Source: an uncultured Collinsella sp.
Lineage (GTDB): Bacteria; Actinomycetota; Coriobacteriia; Coriobacteriales; Coriobacteriaceae
DNA length: 64,000 nucleotides
Assembly: GCA_902491765.1 (NCBI GenBank)
Contig: CABUIY010000006.1
Span: 62,001 to 126,000, forward strand
Direction of reading: 5' to 3'
A program made the translations under genes and the position numbers. Shown here one piece after another: positions 7,885-15,222 of this stretch. The first letter of the stretch is position 1, and the number at the start of each line of letters is the position of its first letter. The notes beneath the pieces are model-generated. The model had not been told where the DNA came from. It saw only the letters and a program-made list of their open reading frames with translations, and did no database searches.

Positions 7885-9168
7885 CTAAATGGTTTCCAAG
7901 AAAGCCTCAATCCTGGTTTGTAGCTGACCGGCATCCTCACCGGCGTAGTCGGTGGTGATGTGCATAAACGGAATGCCGGCCTCCTCGGCGGCCTTCTCAA
8001 CGGCAAACGACTCCATCTCGTAAAGCGTGCAGAACTGCAAGGCCACGTCGACGATACCGTCGGCATGCAGGTCCTTGGCCATCTGGACAATGTCCTTCAT
8101 ACGCTGGTCGTTGGGCGTAAAGACAGCGCAGTTAATCTTAAAGTAGCGCTCGGCGATGGCGTCGAGCATCTCGTCGACCGTCTCGCCGGACTCGTCGACC
8201 AGGTCCTTGTAGTAGCGCGAGCCCGTGCAGGACTCCTCGCCTACCACAACGCCGCCGGCCTTCTCGATGAGGTTGAACAGCTTCCAGTTGGGCACGGCCA
8301 TGGGCGTACCGGTGTACAGGATGCGCTTGGTGCCCTTGGGCGCCACGCCCTCGCCAGCCTCAACGCGCTGCTCGCACTCAGCCGCCATATCGTTAATGGC
8401 TCCGGTCAGACGCGGCGTGTCGTCCATAAAGGCTGCCTGCACGGTCAGCAGGCTATCGAGACCGCTGATAGGCGCCGGGTCGGCAGTGCGCGTGGCAGCG
8501 AGGCGCTGCAGGGCGCGACGCTTCTCATTGACGGCGCGGATGGCGGTCTTCAGACGCTCAGGCGTAATCTTGACGTCACACTCTTCCTCGATCTTGGCGG
8601 CGAGCTTCTTGACCTCGGCCTTCCAGGTCACGAGCGTCGACTCGTCGTGCACGTTGGGGATATCCATGACGTACATGTTCTTTTGCGTGGCAAAGAACTC
8701 GTAGGCCTTCTTCTTGCCATCGCAGGTGTTCTCGCCGACTACCAAGTCGCTCGACTCGATGTAGGGGCAGACCTCGCCCAACTTAAAGCCGGCAAAGCTC
8801 TTGATGAGCGGGCAAGTGTTGCGCGGCAAGTGCTCCTCGACTTTGTCGGTTGCCCAGTCGGCACCCGAGCACAGGCCCACGGGGATGCCATCGCAGGCAA
8901 GTACGATTTCCTCGGGCACGTAGACGCAGAACGAACCGACAATCTTGGTGGCCTCGCCGGCCTCCTTCTTGTCGAGCATCTCCTTAATACGGCCGCTGTG
9001 GATGTTGGTGGCGACAAAGTCCAGATAGGACGTGGACTTGGGGCGATTGTTCTGCGTCAGGAACATATCGCCGTACATCTGGCCCACGGCGCCCAGCAGC
9101 ATGTCGTGGTCGGCAAGATTCATGCCGAGGCTCTCCCACATCGGATGGAAATCGAATTCTTCAGCCAT
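7885..9168 (-). CDS. double-cubane-cluster-type anaerobic reductase / 2-hydroxyacyl-CoA dehydratase family, paralogue 2
   Basis: 427 residues, paralogous to the product of 6567-7730. The aligned cysteines are in GSFCVYVPEE, VGLCSGAD, NTCPLIKSF, EVCPYIES and ENTCDGKKKAYEF, then EESCTGSR and INCAVFTPNDQRM. It has about 40 extra N-terminal residues (EFDFHPMWESLG...). The ATG at 9168 follows GAGGGGAA. The paired paralogues and one activator suggest either a two-subunit enzyme like HgdA/HgdB or two single-subunit reductases that share the activator. NCBI-style naming for such proteins beside YedF/SelD is double-cubane-cluster-containing reductase, as I remember it. Upstream micro-ORFs may couple to its translation. 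Confidence 0.87.
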   Translation of the reverse strand: MAEEFDFHPMWESLGMNLADHDMLLGAVGQMYGDMFLTQNNRPKSTSYLDFVATNIHSGRIKEMLDKKEAGEATKIVGSFCVYVPEEIVLACDGIPVGLCSGADWATDKVEEHLPRNTCPLIKSFAGFKLGEVCPYIESSDLVVGENTCDGKKKAYEFFATQKNMYVMDIPNVHDESTLVTWKAEVKKLAAKIEEECDVKITPERLKTAIRAVNEKRRALQRLAATRTADPAPISGLDSLLTVQAAFMDDTPRLTGAINDMAAECEQRVEAGEGVAPKGTKRILYTGTPMAVPNWKLFNLIEKAGGVVVGEESCTGSRYYKDLVDESGETVDEMLDAIAERYFKINCAVFTPNDQRMKDIVQMAKDLHADGIVDVALQFCTLYEMESFAVEKAAEEAGIPFMHITTDYAGEDAGQLQTRIEAFLETI

Positions 9169-9331
9169 GACGGTTCCCCTCTCGAACCAAAAATGAATAG
9201 CTACGGTATTGCTGCACGGTGGGTGGCGAAAACCCAGCCGCGCCTAAACCCGGAATTTTGGGGAACCTGCTTTGCAGCTGATTATTTAGTTGTGCGTCGT
9301 CTCTCCCGGAGCCGTGAACATACCTGCTCAT
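9161..9331 (-). CDS. candidate 56-aa upstream ORF overlapping the reductase start
   Basis: It starts with an ATGA overlap with the stop of the 22-codon ORF at 9328-9396 and ends 8 nt inside the reductase gene. The product (MSRYVHGSGRDDAQL...) has no recognisable domain and unusual composition (Gln, Ser and Tyr rich). A coding or purely regulatory role through coupled translation is possible, and chance cannot be excluded. Confidence 0.3.
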   Translation of the reverse strand: MSRYVHGSGRDDAQLNNQLQSRFPKIPGLGAAGFSPPTVQQYRSYSFLVREGNRHG

Positions 9332-9396
9332 ATGCGACTCCGAGCCATATATAGGGCACGCGCGGCAACGCGGCGAATGTATGTCGTCTGCGGCAT
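9328..9396 (-). CDS. candidate 22-codon leader peptide
   Basis: ATG at 9396 is preceded by AAAGGAGGG at an ideal 8-nt spacing, one of the strongest Shine-Dalgarno sites in the window, yet the frame stops after MPQTTYIRR...MARSRI. It overlaps the following ORF by ATGA. It is Arg-rich (6 of 22), without a run that would suggest classical attenuation. Confidence 0.4.
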   Translation of the reverse strand: MPQTTYIRRVAARALYMARSRI

Positions 9397-9432
9397 GTGC
9401 GCACCCTCCTTTACAAGTTAAGGTCAACTATA

Positions 9433-9464
9433 TCAACGGTCGTCGACCATGCGAACACCGTTGA
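9433..9464. promoter_or_regulatory. candidate operator/promoter upstream of the reductase locus
   Basis: TCAACGGT and ACCGTTGA form a perfect 8-bp inverted repeat with a 16-bp spacer. On the minus strand it overlaps a possible promoter (TTCGCA, 17 bp, TATAGT, with the -10 near 9429). The layout fits a repressor site for the operon at 9396 downward. The region 9465-9597 beyond it, after modC, holds only AT-rich DNA and weak stems. Confidence 0.45.
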
Positions 9465-9597
9465 CATTCGTACGACAGCGTCGTGTGCCGTCGTTTAATA
9501 AATAATTATCTGTGTTGATAAGAGTTTGTCATTCCCCATTCGGCGAACGGCGAGACAAAGCCGCCGCGGCTTATATCCCCGACGGCATTACCCGGCG

Positions 9598-10668
9598 CTA
9601 TCGACAAACCAAATGGATCCTGCTGGCATCAAAATGCATGCGCAGCGTCTCGCCTGTTTGCGGTAGCTCGTCGACAGGCATGCCCACTTTGTTGACCTTC
9701 CACTGCAGACGCGTGGGCGCGTCGGCGCGCGGCACGTCCAGCAGCACCAGGCGCTCAAAACGTGAATCGCTCACGCGGGCCACGTGCAGGTCATAGCTGT
9801 TGCGACCCCGCTCGGCACGGTTGTCCACATGGAAGTAGCTTGCGCGAATGCCCAGATATGCCACGTCATCGGGAACCTCGCGACCCACGTTAAAGGTCAT
9901 GCCCCAGTCGAGGGCCTCAACTTCTTCGTCGCCAATCTTGCGCGCCCGGCTTGTGTTCTTGCAGCCCGTCAGGCGCAGTGCCGCCAGCGTCTGCGGACGG
10001 CGGACCACGTCCTCGACGGAGCCGATCTCCTCCACATGCCCGTCGTGCATCACGCAGATGCGCGGGCACAGGCGGCACGCTTCGTCGATGTCGTGGCTCA
10101 CGTAGAGCACGGTGCGGTTGCATACATCGAACAGGTCGAGCATGTTCTGTTCGAGGGCGCTCTTAAGATAGGAATCGAGTGCGCTCATGGGCTCGTCGAA
10201 CATAAAGATGCCCGGATACGCGGCCACCATGCGTGCAAGCGCCACACGTTGCTGCTGACCGCCCGAGAGTCGCGCGGGATAGCGGTCGGCAAAATCGGCC
10301 AGGCCAAAAATGCCCAGGTAGCGCTCGGCCAGCCTTTTGCGCGCCGTGGCGTCGCCCGCGTCCTTTACGCCGGCACACACGTTGTCTGCCACCGTCATGT
10401 TAGGGAACAGCTGATAGTTTTGGAACAGCAGGGCGCATTTTCGCTCCTGGGGCGACAGGTTGGTGCCCGCCGCCGAGTCAAAAAAGGTCACACCGTTGAC
10501 GACGATCTTGCCCTCGTCGGGCGTCTCCACGCCGGCGATGCAGCGCAGCGTACAGCTCTTGCCGCAACCCGAGGCGCCCAGCAGCGCCACGCGCTCCTCG
10601 CCAGCCTCAAGCTGCATGTCGAGCATAAACCCGGGATAACGCTTTTTGATATCCAGAACGAGTGACAT
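9598..10668 (-). CDS. modC: molybdate ABC transporter ATP-binding protein
   Basis: 356 residues. The Walker A is GASGCGKS, the signature LSGGQQQR, the Walker B IFMFDEP, and the switch His is in YVSHDIDEA. The C-terminal 120 residues follow the ModC/CysA length pattern and may form a TOBE-like regulatory domain. It powers molybdate or tungstate import with ModB and ModA upstream, 3 nt after the modB stop. It completes the modABC operon; the downstream selenium locus is separately promoted. Confidence 0.9.
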   Translation of the reverse strand: MSLVLDIKKRYPGFMLDMQLEAGEERVALLGASGCGKSCTLRCIAGVETPDEGKIVVNGVTFFDSAAGTNLSPQERKCALLFQNYQLFPNMTVADNVCAGVKDAGDATARKRLAERYLGIFGLADFADRYPARLSGGQQQRVALARMVAAYPGIFMFDEPMSALDSYLKSALEQNMLDLFDVCNRTVLYVSHDIDEACRLCPRICVMHDGHVEEIGSVEDVVRRPQTLAALRLTGCKNTSRARKIGDEEVEALDWGMTFNVGREVPDDVAYLGIRASYFHVDNRAERGRNSYDLHVARVSDSRFERLVLLDVPRADAPTRLQWKVNKVGMPVDELPQTGETLRMHFDASRIHLVCR

Positions 10669-10671
10669 GAC

Positions 10672-12114
10672 CTATAGACCTCCCTGCGGCGCAGCATCAT
10701 CGCGCATGAGCTCGGCCAGCGCCTCGCGATCGATACGCAAGGCATCGCCGCCCGCCGGATCGAGCGAATCGCCCTGTCCGGCAAACTCTTTGGCCTGCTT
10801 GCACTCCGCACGGGAAAGGCCCCGTTCGCGATACTTTTGCGAATGCGCCGTGTACATGTTGATGAACAGGATGACCAGGAAACTAAACACGATCACGACG
10901 GCGACCCAAAAGAGGGCCACCGAGGTGTTGCCGCCCATCCACTCAAAGTAAATGGCGATGGGGATGGTCTGGGTAATGCCGGCGTAGTTGCCCGCAAAGA
11001 ACAGGGTGCAGCCAAACTCGCCCATCGCACGGGCAAAGGCGAGCACCGTGCCGGCGGCAATCGAGGGCCAGCCAAGCGGCATCATAAGCTTGGTGAGGAT
11101 GCGACGCTCGGACCAGCCCAGCGTGCGCGCCGCATCGAGCATCTGCGTGTCGAGACTCTCGAAGGCTCCGAGTGCCGTACGATAGACGAGCGGGAACGAC
11201 ACCACCACGGCAGAGATCACCGCCGCCGGCCAGGTAAAGACAACCGAGATACCGTGCGCGATGAGCCACTGGCCCACCCCGGTCGAGCGGCCAAACAGCA
11301 TAAGGAGCAGAAAGCCGCAGACCGTGGGCGGCAGCACCATGGGGATGGTAAAGACCGAGTCGAGCAAGCCCTTGATGCGGCTCGAGGTACCCATGGTCTT
11401 CCATGCGGCAAACAGGCCCAGCGCAAAGGAGATCAGCAGGGCAAGGCCGCTCGTTTTAATGGACACCCAAAGCGGGCGATAGTCGATGTCGCCCAAAAAG
11501 GAGGCCAGAGAGGTCAAGGGCCCCTGCTCATCCCGCAACACGACGGACGATGCTTCTACCATTTGAGCGCTATCAAGCCAACGCGCGCCGCCCTTGGCAT
11601 CACCCGAGGCTGATGCAATCACCACATAGCGGTCCCCATCCGCACCGCGCTCGTCAAAGCCATAGGTATACCCGCCGGCATCAAAAGTTGTTTCCGCCGT
11701 GACATACCAAGGAAGATCCACGTCCCCTAGCTGCGCACCTCCCATGCAGTTTGCGCTGTCGAGCTCACAGACGAGGGCCTTGAGACCCGATACGCACTCA
11801 TTGTCCTGCGGATCAAATCCATACTTCTCGATCGCCTTGGGCGATATCCACACCACAACGCGATCGGCAGCAGGCGCCACTACAAGGTCCACGTCCTCGT
11901 CAACGGGAAACCGGTAGCCCTCAGGCTGGCCCTCCATGGCACGAGCGGTCCCCTTGGCCAACCGCTCAAAACCCTCGATCCCATAGGAAAGCCCATGAGC
12001 GGTCGCAGCAACCTGGGCCCCGTCCTCAGCATCCCCAGCAAACGCAAATCCCGGCACCCAGCAAAGCGCGAAGGTCAAAGCACAGGCGACAAGCATGCGG
12101 AATCTATTAAGCAC
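10672..12114 (-). CDS. modB: molybdate ABC transporter permease with large extracytoplasmic N-terminal domain
   Basis: 480 residues, about twice the usual ModB (220-280). The GTG at 12114 is chosen because GGAG lies 6 nt upstream; it gives MLNRFRMLVACALTFALC, a signal-anchor. Residues about 26-213 are hydrophilic and probably outside the membrane, with three cysteines (107, 116, 123). A normal ModB permease follows, with the EAA loop GAFESLDTQMLDAARTLGWSE. The C-terminal 50 residues are a charged tail. The extra domain is unrecognised; it might bind substrate, dock ModA or sense ligand. modA lies 68 nt upstream and modC 3 nt downstream. Confidence 0.85.
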   Translation of the reverse strand: MLNRFRMLVACALTFALCWVPGFAFAGDAEDGAQVAATAHGLSYGIEGFERLAKGTARAMEGQPEGYRFPVDEDVDLVVAPAADRVVVWISPKAIEKYGFDPQDNECVSGLKALVCELDSANCMGGAQLGDVDLPWYVTAETTFDAGGYTYGFDERGADGDRYVVIASASGDAKGGARWLDSAQMVEASSVVLRDEQGPLTSLASFLGDIDYRPLWVSIKTSGLALLISFALGLFAAWKTMGTSSRIKGLLDSVFTIPMVLPPTVCGFLLLMLFGRSTGVGQWLIAHGISVVFTWPAAVISAVVVSFPLVYRTALGAFESLDTQMLDAARTLGWSERRILTKLMMPLGWPSIAAGTVLAFARAMGEFGCTLFFAGNYAGITQTIPIAIYFEWMGGNTSVALFWVAVVIVFSFLVILFINMYTAHSQKYRERGLSRAECKQAKEFAGQGDSLDPAGGDALRIDREALAELMRDDAAPQGGL

Positions 12115-12182
12115 GAAAAGCTCCAAGCGAATACAAGGACGGAGTGAAACACAAAACGATGGAATTATCGCGCCAAGCCGCA

Positions 12183-13055
12183 CTACGCGGAAAGCTCAAA
12201 GCCGTACTTAGCCCAAATCTTCTGAGCCTTCTTGTTGGACAGGCAAAAGTCGATGAACGCCTTGGCTTCGTCGGCATGCTCGGAGCTCTCGGCAACGGCA
12301 CCCGGGTACACGATGGGCTTGTGCGAATCCTCGGGGCACACGAAGGCCTCCTCGATGCCGTCGTAGCGGAAGATATCGGAGCTGTAGACAAAACCGGCTA
12401 CGCAGTCGCCCGTAGAGACATAGGCGGCGGCGGTGCCCACCTTATCGGCCAGTGCGACCTTGTCGGCAATCTCGGGAGCATACTCGCCGTCGTCGCCCTC
12501 GGTGCCGGTGTAAAGGCCCACGGAGGCCAGGGCCTGGTTGGCGTACTTGCCAGCGGGGACGGTCTTGGCATCACCGATGGCGATCTTGCCGTCCAGGTTC
12601 GCGACGTCGGCGATGGCCTCGACCTTGGTGTCGGAACCCTCGGCGCGAATAATCACGAGGTCGTTGACGAACATATCCTCACGGGCGTCGGCGTCGACGA
12701 GCTCGGCGGTCTCAGCGTCATCCATGGTGCCCTTGGAAGCGGTGATGAGCACGTCGACCGTGGCGCCGGCCTTCATCTGCTCGACAAGGTCGCCGGAGGC
12801 CTTAAACTGCGTGTCTGCAAACGTGGTGCCGGTCTGCTCTGTGTAGAGCTCCTGAACCTCGGGCAGAGCCTTCTCGAGCGAGTTGGCGGCAAAGACCTGC
12901 AGCTCGACAGCCTTCTTGGAAGATGCCTTAGCAGAACCGGCATCGGATCCGGCCGGCTCGGACGTCTTGCTGCCCGAGCAGCCAGCAAGACCAAGGCCGG
13001 CAGCGGCGACAGCAGAAAGCGAGACGAATCCGCGACGAGAAACCATATCGAACAT
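12183..13055 (-). CDS. modA: molybdate-binding lipoprotein
   Basis: 290 residues. The ATG at 13055 follows AAAGGG. The N-terminus is MFDMVSRRGFVSLSAVAAAGLGLAGCSG; the RR start and lipobox LAGC indicate a lipoprotein. The body has ModA landmarks: FAANSLEKALPEVQ, GASVDVL-like GATVDVLITASKG, and the C-terminal FIDFCLSNKKAQKIWAKYGF. It captures molybdate or tungstate outside the membrane and delivers it to ModBC. It is the first gene of modABC, with two inverted repeats in its promoter region. Confidence 0.92.
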   Translation of the reverse strand: MFDMVSRRGFVSLSAVAAAGLGLAGCSGSKTSEPAGSDAGSAKASSKKAVELQVFAANSLEKALPEVQELYTEQTGTTFADTQFKASGDLVEQMKAGATVDVLITASKGTMDDAETAELVDADAREDMFVNDLVIIRAEGSDTKVEAIADVANLDGKIAIGDAKTVPAGKYANQALASVGLYTGTEGDDGEYAPEIADKVALADKVGTAAAYVSTGDCVAGFVYSSDIFRYDGIEEAFVCPEDSHKPIVYPGAVAESSEHADEAKAFIDFCLSNKKAQKIWAKYGFELSA

Positions 13056-13101
13056 ATTCAACCCTTTCGGACCTTGTGCCCGGGTACCCCACCGCGGGCT
13101 T

Positions 13102-13119
13102 TAATCTGCAATCAGATTA
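13102..13119. promoter_or_regulatory. inverted repeat upstream of modA (site 1)
   Basis: TAATCTG-CAAT-CAGATTA is a perfect 7-bp repeat 47 bp before the modA start. It is a candidate binding site for a molybdate-responsive or other regulator; no regulator gene is in the window. Confidence 0.45.
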
Positions 13120-13126
13120 TACTTTT

Positions 13127-13159
13127 GCGCGAATAATGTTAGTGAGAAATTATTCTCGC
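13127..13159. promoter_or_regulatory. inverted repeat upstream of modA (site 2)
   Basis: GCGCGAATAAT and ATTATTCTCGC form an imperfect AT-rich inverted repeat, 8 bp from site 1. The area is the most AT-rich in this neighbourhood and likely contains the modA promoter. Confidence 0.4.
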
Positions 13160-13217
13160 CTGAGAATATAGTTTCGAGTTACCGTACACCTCGGCGTCGA
13201 TTCGGCGGAAAACAAAA

Positions 13218-13247
13218 GCGGAGCGACCGATAAGGTCGCCCCACCGC
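13218..13247 (-). terminator. terminator of the moeA-mogA unit
   Basis: On the minus strand GGGGCGACC pairs with GGTCGCTCC around TTAT and is followed by GCTTTTGTTTT, 12 nt after the MogA/MoaB stop. Confidence 0.8.
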
Positions 13248-13258
13248 AGGTAAATAGC

Positions 13259-13738
13259 TTAGTTGGTATGTCCGCCGCCCGCTGTCATCTGAGCCGCGTG
13301 CTCCAGCTGGTCCGCTATGGCCTCCCAGCTTTCGCGGGCGGCCTTCGTGGAACCGGGAAAGTTTACGACAAGTGTATGACCTCGTTGCATGCAAATAGCA
13401 CGCGAGAGCATAGCGCGGCGCGTCTTGGTCATCGAGTACGCACGAATTGCCTCTGCAATACCCGGCACATCGCGGTCGCAGACGGCACGCGTCGCCTCGG
13501 GCGTCACATCGCGCATCGAAAGCCCCGTGCCGCCGCAGGTGAGCACGACATTGGCGTGGCACTCATCGGCGGCTTCCACAATGGCATCACCAATCTCGCT
13601 GACGTCATCGCGCACGACCACATGTGAGGCGACCGTCCAGCCCTGCGCTTCGATAAGTTCCTCGAGTGCAGCTCCAGCCTCGTCCTGGGCAAGATCGCGC
13701 GTATCCGAGCACGTCACAATCGAAATCTTCAGCTCCAT
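13259..13738 (-). CDS. molybdopterin adenylyltransferase / MoaB-MogA family protein
   Basis: 159 residues. The ATG at 13738 has GGAGG upstream; the longer frame to 13852 lies inside moeA. Molybdopterin-binding motifs include VLTCGGTGLSMRDVTPEAT and VVNFPGSTKAARE. The family adenylylates molybdopterin (MogA) before MoeA inserts molybdate; the size fits MogA or MoaB. It lies 10 nt after moeA in one operon. The choice between MogA and MoaB function cannot be settled here. Confidence 0.88.
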   Translation of the reverse strand: MELKISIVTCSDTRDLAQDEAGAALEELIEAQGWTVASHVVVRDDVSEIGDAIVEAADECHANVVLTCGGTGLSMRDVTPEATRAVCDRDVPGIAEAIRAYSMTKTRRAMLSRAICMQRGHTLVVNFPGSTKAARESWEAIADQLEHAAQMTAGGGHTN

Positions 13739-13748
13739 AGCATTCCTC

Positions 13749-15011
13749 CTACAACACCGTTCCCTCGGGCAGGTCGACACGCACGACATCCACGACGTCG
13801 CCTGCCTTGAGCTCACACGGCCCTTCGTCAATACGCAGCAGACAGTTGGCACGCTGCATCGTGCCGAGCAGCGCCGAATTCTGCGTCTTGGCCTCGGTCA
13901 CCAGCAGCTCATCGGTCTCGGGGTCGCGCAAAACCGTGGCGCGATCGAAGAAGCGTCGGTCCTGGCGCTTTTTCACACCGTGGGTAAGAACCGCTCGCTG
14001 CACGGGGCGCGCCCCCTCGGCAAAACCACGCATCTTGCGGATCGCCGGGCGCGCGAGCATCTCAAAGCCCACATACGCCGCGGCCGGATTGCCTGAAAGC
14101 CCCAGGTAGGGCTTACCCCCGAGCAAGCCAAACGTGATGGCCTTGCCCGGACGCATCGAAATGCGGTCAAACAGCACCTCGCCCTCGCGCCGGACGAGCG
14201 CCGTCACGCAGTCGTAATCGCCCGCCGAGGCGCCGCCGCTCGTAATGACAAAATCGCACTCCTGCACGGCGCGATGCACCAGTTCGGCAATCGCCTGCTC
14301 ATCGTCGGGCGCAATGCCGTAGAACACGGGCTCGGCTCCTGCATCGAGCGCCTCGGCCATCAACGCCGAGGAGTTGGAGTCGCGAATCTGCCCGCGCGCC
14401 GGCACGTTACTCGGTGCGACCAGTTCCGTGCCCAGCGAGATGATGCCCACACGCGGGGCAGCGTGCACCTTCACGCTCGCGTATCCGGCGCTTGCCAGCA
14501 GACCCGCGCCCGCCGGAGCCACGACCTCGCCGGCGCGCATCACAGCATCGCCGGCATGGGCCTCCTCGGCGGCAGAGCGAACGTTCTCCCCTACCTTGGC
14601 CGGCGCCGAGAACCTCACATGCGAGCCCTCGTTGCCATCGCCGTCAAGCACGTCGACGATCTCGTATTTCACTACGGCGTCAGCACCCTCGGGCACCGGC
14701 GCGCCCGTCATGATGCGGACGGTCTCGCCCGTGCCGACCAAGCCCTCAAAGACATGGCCCGCTGCCTCGTGTCCGATAACGTCGAGCGTCACCGGCGTCT
14801 CACCAGACGCCTGCGCCAAGTCCGCCGAGCGCACGGCATATCCGTCCATAGCGCTGTTGGCAAACGGCGAGATGTCGATATCGGCCACCGCGTCCTCGGC
14901 CAAGGGAAGACCGGCGGCCTGCCACACGGGAATCTCGACGAGATCGGTCGGAGCAACGTGCGACAGAACGATCGACTGCGCATCCTCCAGCGGAATGAGT
15001 TTCTCTGCCAT
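13749..15011 (-). CDS. moeA: molybdopterin molybdenumtransferase
   Basis: 420 residues. The ATG at 15011 (MAEKLIPLEDAQ) follows GAGGTG. It has the MoeA start region ISPFANSAMDGYAV, the MPT-binding domain ITSGGASAGDYD, RPGKAITFGLLGGKPYLGLSGNPAAAYV, and a C-terminal MoeA-IV domain. It inserts molybdate into adenylylated molybdopterin. First gene of the two-gene unit; next to modABC but on a separate transcript, because the terminator at 13218 and the modA promoter lie between. Confidence 0.93.
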   Translation of the reverse strand: MAEKLIPLEDAQSIVLSHVAPTDLVEIPVWQAAGLPLAEDAVADIDISPFANSAMDGYAVRSADLAQASGETPVTLDVIGHEAAGHVFEGLVGTGETVRIMTGAPVPEGADAVVKYEIVDVLDGDGNEGSHVRFSAPAKVGENVRSAAEEAHAGDAVMRAGEVVAPAGAGLLASAGYASVKVHAAPRVGIISLGTELVAPSNVPARGQIRDSNSSALMAEALDAGAEPVFYGIAPDDEQAIAELVHRAVQECDFVITSGGASAGDYDCVTALVRREGEVLFDRISMRPGKAITFGLLGGKPYLGLSGNPAAAYVGFEMLARPAIRKMRGFAEGARPVQRAVLTHGVKKRQDRRFFDRATVLRDPETDELLVTEAKTQNSALLGTMQRANCLLRIDEGPCELKAGDVVDVVRVDLPEGTVL

Positions 15012-15222
15012 ATGCACCTCTTTAATGCCACGGCGCACAACAGGGACGCCGATTCTTTATGCTTGTCTCAGTATAATCCCCCGACGCGCGACCGCGATTT
15101 GGCCTGTACCCGCAAATACACCTGTCGGCCGCAAGCCGCGAAACAGAATGGAAAGCAACCCACCGGCTCGTCGCGCTTGCCACGTTTTATAATGCTTGCG
15201 TTGCAACCTAAAAGAGGAATAT

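Noticed and set aside
7731..8090. N-terminal extension of the first reductase
   Set aside because: It overlaps the end of the other reductase gene and reads through the palindromic repeat; ATG 7730 has AAGGAG.
9332..9427. Cys-rich start (MTLTCKGGCAH) of the longer upstream frame
   Set aside because: No ribosome binding site at that start; the frame only becomes plausible from ATG 9331, where it overlaps the leader ORF.
15012..15222. Fluoride riboswitch in front of the CLC gene
   Set aside because: The conserved crcB-motif blocks are not present; only a TATAAT and a plain leader are seen.
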